Program-made: the position numbers and the translations under genes
Shown: positions 1 through 5,880 of the stretch, piece by piece
Layout of the letters: the number at the start of each line of letters is the position of its first letter
Position numbering within the stretch: the stretch's first letter is position 1
Notes under the pieces: generated by a model
Seen by the model: the letters and a program-made list of their open reading frames with translations, nothing else
Told to the model about the DNA's origin: nothing
Databases searched by the model: none
DNA from: an uncultured Microbacterium sp.
GTDB taxonomy: Bacteria > Actinomycetota > Actinomycetes > Actinomycetales > Microbacteriaceae
Direction: 5' to 3'
Length of the DNA: 5,880 bases
Assembly (NCBI GenBank): GCA_947647645.1
Contig: CANSLE010000164.1
Span: 1-5,880, forward strand

Positions 1-1
1 G

Positions 2-1210
2 GCCCGAGAGCTCGAGGAGATCGTCGCGGAGAGCCTCGCCGCCCTCGGCGGCGTAGGTGAGCACCGGCTCGCGGTAAACGCCGCGCCGCACCCGCGCGCG
101 GGAGCGCCGGCTCTGGGTGCCGGCGCGGCGGCGGTCCCGGCATCCGTCACGCCCACGGTCGCGGATGACGGGTGGGTTCTCGACAACGGGATCGTCCGCG
201 CCCGCGTGGACCGCCGGGGCCTCGTGACCTCCCTCGTCGACGTCGCCTCGGGACGCGAGGCCGTCGCCCCGGGGGCTGCGCTGGGCCTGCCGCAGCTGCA
301 TCGCGACACCCCGACGCAGTGGGACGCCTGGGACATCGATGCCCACTACCGCCATCACGTGACCGACCTCGACGGGGTCGACGGCATCGCGGTGGACGGC
401 ACCGAGATCGTCGTCACGCGCGCATTCGGTGCCTCGCAGCTCGTCGAGCGCATCCGTCTGGAGGCGGGCTCACGCGTGCTCTCCTTCGACCTGGAGATCG
501 ACTGGCACGAGCAGCAGAAGCTGCTGAAGTTCGCGTTCCCGCTCGACCTGCACACGCACACCGCGGCGTCGGAGATCCAGTTCGGGCACATCGAACGGCC
601 GATCCACACCAACACGTCGTGGGATGCCGCGCGGTTCGAGACCGTCGCGCATCGCTGGGTGCGGGTGGCGGAGCCCGACTTCGGCGTCGCGATCGTCAAT
701 GACTCGACCTACGGCCACGACATCACGCGGCGGGCGCGCGAGGGCGGCGGCACGGTCACCGTCGCCCGGCTGTCGCTCGTGCGCGGCGCCCTCTTCCCCG
801 ACCCGACGCAGGACCAGGGGCGTCATCGCCTGCACGTCGGCGTCGCCGTCGGGGCGGACGTCGAGACGGCGGTCCGCGAGGGCTACCGCGCGAACCTCCC
901 CGTCCGCACGATCGAGGCCGCGGTGACCGGGATCGCCCCGTTGGTGTCGGTCGATCACCCGGGGGTCGTCGTCGAGGCGGTCAAGCTCGCGGAGGACGAC
1001 AGCGGGGATGTCGTCGTGCGGTTGTACGAGGCGCTCGGCCGTCGCGCATCGGCGCGGGTGACGCCAGGCTTCGCGGCCGGCCCGGTCGCACAGACCGACC
1101 TGCTGGAGCGCCCCACGGCGCTGACCTCCATCGTTGCGCAGGATGCGCACGGCGCGTCCCTGCACCTGCGACCGTTCGAGATCGTCACCCTGCGGATGCG
1201 GCGGGCGTAG
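2..1210 (+). CDS. Alpha-mannosidase, glycoside hydrolase family 38, C-terminal part (5' truncated by window edge)
   Basis: The reading frame is open from position 2 to a TAG stop at 1208-1210, giving 402 visible residues with no start of its own, so the gene begins before the window. GH38 enzymes hydrolyse terminal alpha-linked mannose from glycans or mannosides. The fragment starts in what looks like the last helix of the middle helical domain, then reaches the beta-sandwich region at about residue 60 (DNGIVRARVD, followed by a G-x-V-TSLVD segment). Typical family landmarks follow: DTPTQWDAWDID (about 102-113), WHEQQKLLKF (about 168-177), EIQFGHIERP (about 191-200) and AIVNDSTYG (about 230-238). 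The catalytic nucleophile Asp and the metal-binding residues belong to the N-terminal domain and cannot be checked here. Bacterial members are usually around 1000 residues, so this is roughly the last 40 percent. No signal peptide can be judged. It converges with the thiolase gene and is not obviously related to the propionate genes. The family call is confident; exact linkage specificity is unknown. Confidence 0.9.
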   Translation, partial: ARELEEIVAESLAALGGVGEHRLAVNAAPHPRAGAPALGAGAAAVPASVTPTVADDGWVLDNGIVRARVDRRGLVTSLVDVASGREAVAPGAALGLPQLHRDTPTQWDAWDIDAHYRHHVTDLDGVDGIAVDGTEIVVTRAFGASQLVERIRLEAGSRVLSFDLEIDWHEQQKLLKFAFPLDLHTHTAASEIQFGHIERPIHTNTSWDAARFETVAHRWVRVAEPDFGVAIVNDSTYGHDITRRAREGGGTVTVARLSLVRGALFPDPTQDQGRHRLHVGVAVGADVETAVREGYRANLPVRTIEAAVTGIAPLVSVDHPGVVVEAVKLAEDDSGDVVVRLYEALGRRASARVTPGFAAGPVAQTDLLERPTALTSIVAQDAHGASLHLRPFEIVTLRMRRA

Positions 1211-1254
1211 CGCGTCTCGACGCGTCGCTGCGCTCCTCGCTCGGCGTCGAACGC
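1211..1254. terminator. Imperfect inverted repeat in the convergent gap, candidate bidirectional terminator
   Basis: This is the whole 44-bp gap between two genes that end facing each other. TCGACGC at 1217-1223 is perfectly complementary to GCGTCGA at 1244-1250, enclosing 20 nt rich in CGCT/CTCG words. No T-run follows on either strand, so it is not a classical intrinsic terminator. High-GC actinobacteria often have stem-loops without a U-tract between convergent genes, and a role in ending both transcripts is plausible. The sequence style resembles a short GC-rich intergenic palindrome that I associate with Microbacteriaceae genomes; that resemblance is from memory and unverified. Confidence 0.4.
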
Positions 1255-2424
1255 CTACAGCCGCTCGATGATCGTGGCGTTGGCCATGCCCCCGCCCTCG
1301 CACATGGTCTGCAGGCCGTAGCGACCGCCGGTGGCCTCGAGACGGGCGAGGAGCGTACCGAGGAGGCGGGTGCCGCTGGAGCCGAGCGCGTGCCCCAGCG
1401 CGATCGCGCCTCCCCAGGAGTTGAGCTTGGCGGCATCCGCCCCGACCTCGGCCGCCCAGGCGAGGGGCACCGACGCGAACGCCTCGTTCACCTCGTAGGC
1501 GTCGAGGTCGTCGATGCTCAGCCCGCTGCGCTCGAGCACACGGCGTGTGGCCGGGATCGGACCGGTGAGCATCAGGAGCGGGTCGTCGCCGACGACGGCG
1601 AACGCGTGGAAGCGGGCGCGGGGCGTGAGGCCGAGTTCGACGGCCTTCTCCTCGCTCATGATGAGCGCGGCGGAGGCGCCGTCGGTGAGCGGCGAGGAGT
1701 TTCCCGGGGTGATGCGCCACTCGATCTCGGGGAAGCGCTGTGTCGCGGCATCCGTCCGAAACGCCGGCGCCAGCCCGGCCAAACCGGCGACGGTCGTTCC
1801 CGGACGGACCGTCTCGTCGACCTCGACACCGTCGACGGGAACCAGCTGCGACGCGAACCGCCCCTGAGCGTGTGCCCTCGCGGCCCGTTCGTGCGACTCC
1901 ACCGCGAACGCGTCGAGCTCGTCGCGCGAGAACCCCCAGCGCGCGGCGATGAGCTCCGCCGACACGCCTTGGTTGACGAGGCCGTCGGGGTAGCGGGCGT
2001 GCAGGCCGGGCGAGAAAGGCGAGCCGGCGACGGACGCCGCGACGCCGAGCGGCACCCGGCTCATCGACTCGACGCCGCCGGCGATGACGACGTCGTACTG
2101 GCCCGCCATCACCGCCTGCGCGGCGAAGTGGGCGGCCTGCTGGCTCGACCCGCACTGCCGGTCGATCGTCGTCGCCGGAACCCGTTCGTCGAATCCCGCC
2201 GCGAGCACCGCCTGCCGCGCCACGTTCATCGTCTGCTCGCCGACCTGGCTGACGCAGCCGAGCAGCACGTCGTCGACCTGCGTCGACGGCAGCCCGTTGC
2301 GTTCGAGCGTCGCGCGCAGCACCTCGGCCGCGAGGTCGACGGGGTGGATGCCGCTCAACGCGCCGCCCGGCTTGCCGCGGCCCGACGGGGTGCGGACGGC
2401 GTCGACGATGACCGCGGTGCGCAT
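1255..2424 (-). CDS. Thiolase: acetyl-CoA C-acetyltransferase / 3-ketoacyl-CoA thiolase
   Basis: This is a complete 389-residue gene, a normal length for thiolases, with ATG at 2424 and TAG at 1257-1255. Thiolases cleave 3-ketoacyl-CoA with CoA to acetyl-CoA plus a shortened acyl-CoA, or condense two acyl-CoAs; they act in the cytoplasm. The N-terminus (AVIVDAVRTPSGRGKPGG) is typical. The acyl-accepting nucleophile is Cys91 in DRQCGSS. GGVESMSRVP lies at 116-125, the GNSSPLTDGASA loop at 241-252, NEAF at 313-316, the catalytic His345 in GGAIALGH, and the general-base Cys375 in CEGGG. All four catalytic elements are present. One oddity is that His345 is followed by Ala, where most thiolases have Pro (GHP-x-G). 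The start is supported by a GGAGGG 10 nt upstream. The gene follows prpC by 6 nt and is almost certainly cotranscribed with it. Substrate (acetoacetyl-CoA, odd-chain, branched or steroid-derived ketoacyl-CoA) cannot be fixed from sequence. The name fadA would be a guess, so no symbol is given. Confidence 0.93.
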   Translation of the reverse strand: MRTAVIVDAVRTPSGRGKPGGALSGIHPVDLAAEVLRATLERNGLPSTQVDDVLLGCVSQVGEQTMNVARQAVLAAGFDERVPATTIDRQCGSSQQAAHFAAQAVMAGQYDVVIAGGVESMSRVPLGVAASVAGSPFSPGLHARYPDGLVNQGVSAELIAARWGFSRDELDAFAVESHERAARAHAQGRFASQLVPVDGVEVDETVRPGTTVAGLAGLAPAFRTDAATQRFPEIEWRITPGNSSPLTDGASAALIMSEEKAVELGLTPRARFHAFAVVGDDPLLMLTGPIPATRRVLERSGLSIDDLDAYEVNEAFASVPLAWAAEVGADAAKLNSWGGAIALGHALGSSGTRLLGTLLARLEATGGRYGLQTMCEGGGMANATIIERL

Positions 2425-2430
2425 GGGCGC

Positions 2431-3621
2431 TCAGCCCTCCGCTTCGGCGGCCCGCAGCGTGATGGAGGACGTGCCGACCTCGTCGACGAAGCCCTCGACA
2501 TGCCGCTCGTCCACGCCGCTGTAGGCGGAGAGAGGGCGGATGAGGGCGTTGGACGCCGCCTGCTCCATGATGTGCGCGGTCCACCCGACCACCCGCGCCG
2601 CGACGAACAGCGGCGTGAACGTGAGGGTGTCGAACCCCATGAGGTTGTACGCCGGGCCCGACGGGTAGTCGAGGTTGGGATAGATGCCCTTGCGCTCGAC
2701 GAACTCGCGCTCGAGCGTCACGTACAGCGCCTCGACGTCGGGACGGTCGTAATAGGCGATGAGTGTGTCGAGGGCGGCCCTCATCGTCGGTACCCGCGAG
2801 TCGCCGTGCTTGTAGACGCGGTGACCGAAGCCCATGATCTTGCGCTTCTCGGCGAGCGCACGCTCCAGCCACGGCACGACCTCGTCGGCGTCCCCGATCT
2901 CGTCGAAGATGTGCAGCACCGCCTCGTTCGCCCCGCCGTGCAGCGGGCCCTTGAGGGCGCCGATGGCCCCCACGACCGCCGAGTAGAGGTCGCTGAGGGT
3001 CGAGGTGATCACCCGGGCGGTGAACGTGGACGCGTTGAACGAGTGCTCCGCGTAGAGGATCATCGACCGGGTGAACGCGTCGACGACGACGGGGTCGAAC
3101 TCCTCGCCGAAGGTCATCCAGAGGAAGTTGGCGGCGTAGTCGAGGTCGTCGCGCGCGGCGATCGGCTCCTGACCGCGGCGACGGCGCTGCCCGTAGGCGA
3201 CGATCGCGGGCAGCGCCGCGAACAGGCGGATGCTGCGGGCGAGGTTGTCCGTCGGCGACCCGCCCGCGTCGAGCACCGAGCCCGTGCCGGCGAGTTCACG
3301 CGCGCCGAGGACGCTGATCGCCGAGCGCACCTCGTCCATCGGGTGGGCGTCGAGCGGCGTCAGATCGATGACGGTCTTGACGTCGTCGGCGAGGGCGCGG
3401 TGCGCACGCTCGGTCGCCCGTAGCTCCGCGAGCTGGGCGGCGCTGGGCAGCTCGCCGTTCCAGAGCAGGTAGGCGACCGCCTCGACGGGCTGCGTCGCCG
3501 CGAGCTCGTGCACGGGGTAGCCCCGGTAGAGGAGCGCGTTCGTCTCCGGGTTGACCTTGCTGATGGCGGTGGCGTCGGCGACGACCCCCGCGAGCCCCTT
3601 GTGGATCTGTTGGTCGCTCAT
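2431..3621 (-). CDS. prpC: 2-methylcitrate synthase (citrate synthase family)
   Basis: This is a complete 396-residue gene from ATG at 3621 to TGA at 2433-2431. It condenses propionyl-CoA with oxaloacetate to 2-methylcitrate, the first step of the methylcitrate cycle, and such enzymes often also make citrate from acetyl-CoA. The N-terminal stretch KGLAGVVADATAISKVNPET (8-27) and RGYPVHELA are characteristic of PrpC-type short citrate synthases. Substrate-binding and catalytic elements are visible: AEHSFNAST with His193, GPLHGGAN with His228, GFGHRVYKHGDSR with His267, and NLDYPSGPAY with the catalytic Asp318. IMEQ...IRP (351-363) closes the active-site region. Identification as methylcitrate rather than plain citrate synthase rests on these motifs and on its position between prpB and a thiolase. 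It starts 1 nt after the prpB stop. Nothing is missing or broken. Activity on acetyl-CoA cannot be excluded. Confidence 0.95.
   Translation of the reverse strand: MSDQQIHKGLAGVVADATAISKVNPETNALLYRGYPVHELAATQPVEAVAYLLWNGELPSAAQLAELRATERAHRALADDVKTVIDLTPLDAHPMDEVRSAISVLGARELAGTGSVLDAGGSPTDNLARSIRLFAALPAIVAYGQRRRRGQEPIAARDDLDYAANFLWMTFGEEFDPVVVDAFTRSMILYAEHSFNASTFTARVITSTLSDLYSAVVGAIGALKGPLHGGANEAVLHIFDEIGDADEVVPWLERALAEKRKIMGFGHRVYKHGDSRVPTMRAALDTLIAYYDRPDVEALYVTLEREFVERKGIYPNLDYPSGPAYNLMGFDTLTFTPLFVAARVVGWTAHIMEQAASNALIRPLSAYSGVDERHVEGFVDEVGTSSITLRAAEAEG
2435..2440 (-). promoter_or_regulatory. Ribosome binding site of the thiolase gene
   Basis: On the minus strand GGAGGG is followed by a 10-nt spacer and ATG at 2424. 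The site lies in the last codons of prpC, whose TGA (2433-2431) falls within the spacer. This fixes the thiolase start and makes coupled translation with prpC likely. Confidence 0.75.
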
Positions 3622-3622
3622 G

Positions 3623-4540
3623 TCACTCCTCCGTGGCTGCGTCGTTGTCGGTCGTGAAGGTGAAGATGCTCGAATCGAAGCGGTTGTAGCCCTCGTAGTC
3701 GATCAGGTCGTAGAGGTCGGCGCGATGCTGCATCTCGCCAAGGCGGGATGTCAGGCGACCCTCGTCGTTCAGCGTATCGAGCGCCCGGGATGCGGCCCCC
3801 ATGGCGATCCGCAGGAGCGAGACCGGCCAGATGACGATCTGCACTCCGACGTCGCGCAGCTGGTCGACCGTGAACAGGTCGCTCTTGCCGAACTCGGTCA
3901 TGTTGGCCAGCACCGGCACGTCGACGGCGGCGCAGACCGCCGCGAACTCGGAGAGGTCGCGCATGGCCTCGGGGAAGATCGCGTCGGCCCCGGCATCCAC
4001 CAGCGCCTTGGCGCGGTCGATCGCCGCGTCGAGCCCCTCGACGGCGCGGATGTCGGTGCGCGCCATGATGAGGAAGTTCGGGTCGCGGCGGGCGTCGGCG
4101 GCGGCGCGGATGCGCTGGAGCGCGGTGTCCTCGTCGACGACCTGCTTGCCGTCGAGGTGGCCGCAGCGCTTCGGGTTGACCTGGTCCTCGATGTGGGCGC
4201 CGGCGAGGCCCGCATCCTCGAGGGACTGGATGGTGCGGGCGACGTTCATCGGCTCGCCGAACCCGGTGTCGGCGTCGATGATCGCCGGAAGCTCGGTCAT
4301 GCGCGCGATCTGCTGCCCGCGCCCGGCGACCTCCGTCAGCGTGGTGAGTCCGATGTCGGGAAGGCCGAGTTCGGCGCTCAGCACGGCACCCGAGACGTAG
4401 ACGCCCTCGAATCCCTTCTGCTCGATGAGCCGGGCCGACAGCGGGTTGAACGCGCCGGGGAAGCGGACCAGCTCCCCCGCCCGCAGGCGCTCACGCAGCA
4501 CGCGCCGCTTCTCGGACGCCGGCGTCTGGCTGTACAGCAT
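3623..4540 (-). CDS. prpB: 2-methylisocitrate lyase
   Basis: This is a complete 305-residue gene from ATG at 4540 to TGA at 3625-3623, the usual length for PrpB. It cleaves (2S,3R)-2-methylisocitrate to pyruvate and succinate, the last step of the methylcitrate cycle, in the cytoplasm with Mg2+. It belongs to the isocitrate lyase / PEP mutase superfamily. The sequence shows FPGAFNPLSARL (27-38), VSGAVLS with Ser50-Gly51, the metal-binding IIDADTGFGE with Asp89 and Asp91, HIEDQ with Glu118, and the superfamily active-site signature KRCGH at 124-128 with catalytic Cys126. MARTD with Arg161 and the C-terminal WPVSLLRIAMGAA (238-250) also fit PrpB. The short length and PrpB-type C-terminus argue against a glyoxylate-cycle isocitrate lyase, which is over 400 residues. 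Its ATG overlaps the prpD stop by one base (TGATG), and prpC follows after one base. No anomalies seen. Confidence 0.96.
   Translation of the reverse strand: MLYSQTPASEKRRVLRERLRAGELVRFPGAFNPLSARLIEQKGFEGVYVSGAVLSAELGLPDIGLTTLTEVAGRGQQIARMTELPAIIDADTGFGEPMNVARTIQSLEDAGLAGAHIEDQVNPKRCGHLDGKQVVDEDTALQRIRAAADARRDPNFLIMARTDIRAVEGLDAAIDRAKALVDAGADAIFPEAMRDLSEFAAVCAAVDVPVLANMTEFGKSDLFTVDQLRDVGVQIVIWPVSLLRIAMGAASRALDTLNDEGRLTSRLGEMQHRADLYDLIDYEGYNRFDSSIFTFTTDNDAATEE
3626..3632 (-). promoter_or_regulatory. Ribosome binding site of prpC
   Basis: On the minus strand GGAGGAG is followed by TGACATG. The SD lies inside the final prpB codons, the prpB TGA (3625-3623) sits between SD and start, and the prpC ATG (3621-3619) begins one base after that stop. 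The short 4-nt spacer counted from the last G becomes about 6 nt if the GGAGG core is used. This supports the chosen start and stop-start translational coupling. Confidence 0.75.
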
Positions 4541-5880
4541 CAGAACAGTCCCCTCGGGCTCGGGACGGAAGCCAGGACACCGGCCTTCGCGACGATGTCG
4601 AGCTCCCGCACCTCGTCCGCCGTCAGCTCGGGCAGCCGTGCGGCGAGGGAGAGGAAGCGCTCGATCTCGGCGGACTCGAGCACCGGCGCGGCCAGGAGGC
4701 GGAACTTGCGGATGTAGTCGGCTCGGGCGAACGGGCGCGCTCCGAGCGGGTGTGCGTCAGCGACCGCGATCTCGTCGACGATCGTCGATCCATCCGTCAG
4801 GCGGATCTCCACGCGCCCGCCGAACGCCTTCTCGTCGGGGTCCTCGGAGTGGTAGCGGCGGGTCCACTCGGCATCCTCGGCCGTCGTGATCTTGTGCCAC
4901 AGAGCGACCGTGTCCTCGCGGGCGGCGCGAGCGGGCAGGTAGGAGTCGACATGGTGCCAGCCGCCATCCTGCAGGGCGACGGCGAAGATGTACGGGATCG
5001 AGTGGTCGAGCGTCTCGCGGGAAGCCGTCGGGTCGTACTTCTGGGGGTCGTTCGCACCCGAGCCGATCACGTAGTGCGTGTGGTGGCTGGTGTGCAGCAC
5101 GATGCTCTCGACCTTGGCGGGGTCGGCGAGCTCGGGTCGGGCGCTGTGGAGCTTGCGGGCCAGGTCGATCCACGCCTGTGCCTGGTACTCGGCCGAGTGC
5201 TCCTTCGTGTAGGAGTCGAGGATGGCGCGCTTGGGCTCGCCGGGGGCAGGCAGCGGCACGTCGTACGCGGCATCCTTGCCGTCGAGCATCCAGGCGATGA
5301 CGCCGTCCTCGCCCTCGTAGATCGGCGACGGCGAGGTCTGCCCGCGCATCGCCCGGTCGACGGCCTCGACCGCCATCTTGCCGGCGAAGGCCGGGGCGTG
5401 CGCCTTCCAGGTGGAGATCTCGCCCTTGCGGGACTGGCGTGTGGCGGTGGTCGTGTGCAGCGCCTGGGCGACGGCCTGGGCGATCGTGTCGGCATCGAGC
5501 CCGAGCAGGGTGCCGATGCCGGCCGCCGCGGACGGGCCGAGGTGCGCGACGTGGTCGATCTTGTGCCGGTGCAGGCTGATCGCGCGCACGAGGTCCATCT
5601 GGATCTCGTACCCCGTCGCGATGCCGCGGACGAGCGCGGCCCCGTCGGCGCCGACATGCTGGGCGACCGCGAGGATCGGCGGGATGTTGTCACCCGGGTG
5701 CGAGTACTCCGCGGCGAGGAAGGTGTCGTGGTAGTCGAGCTCGCGGACGGCGACGCCGTTCGCCCAGGCGGCCCACTCGGGGCTCGTGCGCGTGTCGTTC
5801 GGCTCGCCGAACACCGTGGCGCCGGCGCCGCCGCGCGAGACCGGGTGATCGAGCGCCTGCGCGCGGGCGGCGACGACGGG
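4540..5880 (-). CDS. prpD: 2-methylcitrate dehydratase (MmgE/PrpD family), 5' truncated by window edge
   Basis: The frame is open from the window edge at 5880 to TGA at 4542-4540, giving 446 visible residues. PrpD enzymes are usually near 500, so about 50-60 N-terminal residues and the start lie outside. The enzyme dehydrates 2-methylcitrate to 2-methyl-cis-aconitate without an iron-sulfur cluster. Near the visible N-terminus are a GGAGATVFGE segment (about 5832-5803) and SPEWAAWANG, then the family hallmarks ELDYHDTF (about 5742-5719) and HPGDN (about 5700-5686). Further on come KEHSAEYQAQAW, and in the C-terminal domain AHPLGARPF followed by YIRKF. A GTG at 5814 could be mistaken for the start, but homologous-looking sequence continues upstream without a break, so it is internal. 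MmgE/PrpD proteins also include dehydratases of other substrates; the adjoining prpB and prpC make methylcitrate the strongest assignment. The operon promoter should lie beyond 5880. Confidence 0.94.
   Translation of the reverse strand, partial: PVVAARAQALDHPVSRGGAGATVFGEPNDTRTSPEWAAWANGVAVRELDYHDTFLAAEYSHPGDNIPPILAVAQHVGADGAALVRGIATGYEIQMDLVRAISLHRHKIDHVAHLGPSAAAGIGTLLGLDADTIAQAVAQALHTTTATRQSRKGEISTWKAHAPAFAGKMAVEAVDRAMRGQTSPSPIYEGEDGVIAWMLDGKDAAYDVPLPAPGEPKRAILDSYTKEHSAEYQAQAWIDLARKLHSARPELADPAKVESIVLHTSHHTHYVIGSGANDPQKYDPTASRETLDHSIPYIFAVALQDGGWHHVDSYLPARAAREDTVALWHKITTAEDAEWTRRYHSEDPDEKAFGGRVEIRLTDGSTIVDEIAVADAHPLGARPFARADYIRKFRLLAAPVLESAEIERFLSLAARLPELTADEVRELDIVAKAGVLASVPSPRGLF
4550..4555 (-). 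promoter_or_regulatory. Ribosome binding site of prpB
   Basis: On the minus strand GAGGGG lies 9 nt before the ATG at 4540, inside the last codons of prpD. It supports the TGATG overlap start rather than any downstream in-frame start. Confidence 0.65.

Noticed and set aside
206..208. GTG as the start of a separate 334-residue protein
   Set aside because: The frame is open back to position 2 and the upstream residues fit a GH38 protein, so this is an internal codon.
470..2872. An 800-codon minus-strand open frame spanning the mannosidase end, the gap and parts of the thiolase and prpC
   Set aside because: Its product is extremely Arg-rich low-complexity sequence and it overlaps three well-supported genes in other frames; it is a high-GC artefact.
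1390..3423. A 677-codon plus-strand open frame antisense to the thiolase and prpC
   Set aside because: It is exactly in codon register with both genes, which share phase across their 6-nt gap. Antisense stops would need TTA, CTA or TCA sense codons, which are rare in this DNA, so a long open frame is expected. Its translation is Arg/Asp/Val-rich with no family resemblance.
2431..3621. prpC as the housekeeping citrate synthase gltA
   Set aside because: The length, the KGLAGVVADATAISKV start and the DYPSGPAY motif fit the methylcitrate type, and it sits in a prpDBC operon. Some citrate synthase activity remains possible.
3551..4717. A 388-codon plus-strand open frame opposite prpB
   Set aside because: It is codon-register antisense to prpB for the same rare-codon reason, has no convincing start context and shows no recognisable domain.
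5812..5814. GTG as the start of prpD
   Set aside because: The frame continues upstream to the window edge with PrpD-like sequence (including a GGAGAT segment), and a 424-residue product would be too short for the family.
1..5880. A mobile element, CRISPR array, tRNA/rRNA gene or unknown defence-type system
   Set aside because: I saw no transposase, integrase, direct-repeat array or tRNA-like cloverleaf. Apart from the 44-bp gap and a few junction bases, the window is fully explained by five metabolic genes.

Overview
This window is high-GC DNA with almost wall-to-wall coding sequence, strong G/C preference at third codon positions and clear Shine-Dalgarno (SD) sites. The protein sequences read as actinobacterial. 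The recurring GGATGC/GCATCC word and the overall style suggest Microbacteriaceae (for example Microbacterium), but that placement is inference from familiarity, not from a search.

Layout. Positions 1-1210 (+) hold the C-terminal part of a glycoside hydrolase family 38 alpha-mannosidase whose catalytic N-terminal half lies before the window. A 44-bp convergent gap follows (1211-1254) and contains an imperfect inverted repeat that may act as a terminator. The rest of the window is one tightly packed minus-strand cluster, read right to left: prpD (2-methylcitrate dehydratase, 5' end cut off at 5880), prpB (2-methylisocitrate lyase, 4540-3623), prpC (2-methylcitrate synthase, 3621-2431) and a thiolase (acetyl-CoA acetyltransferase / 3-ketoacyl-CoA thiolase, 2424-1255).

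How the genes work together. PrpC condenses propionyl-CoA with oxaloacetate to 2-methylcitrate. PrpD dehydrates it to 2-methyl-cis-aconitate. A hydratase (normally aconitase, not in this window) gives 2-methylisocitrate, and PrpB cleaves that to pyruvate and succinate. The four minus-strand genes are joined by a 1-nt overlap (prpD/prpB), a 1-nt gap (prpB/prpC) and a 6-nt gap (prpC/thiolase), and each downstream SD lies inside the preceding gene. They are very likely one transcript. The thiolase could supply propionyl-CoA or acetyl-CoA from beta-oxidation, or dispose of acyl-CoAs. The promoter and any regulator of the operon lie beyond position 5880.

I found no mobile element, RNA gene, CRISPR array or evident new system. 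The points worth a second look are the thiolase joined to the methylcitrate operon, a substitution in its usually conserved GHP motif, and the inverted repeat between the convergent genes.
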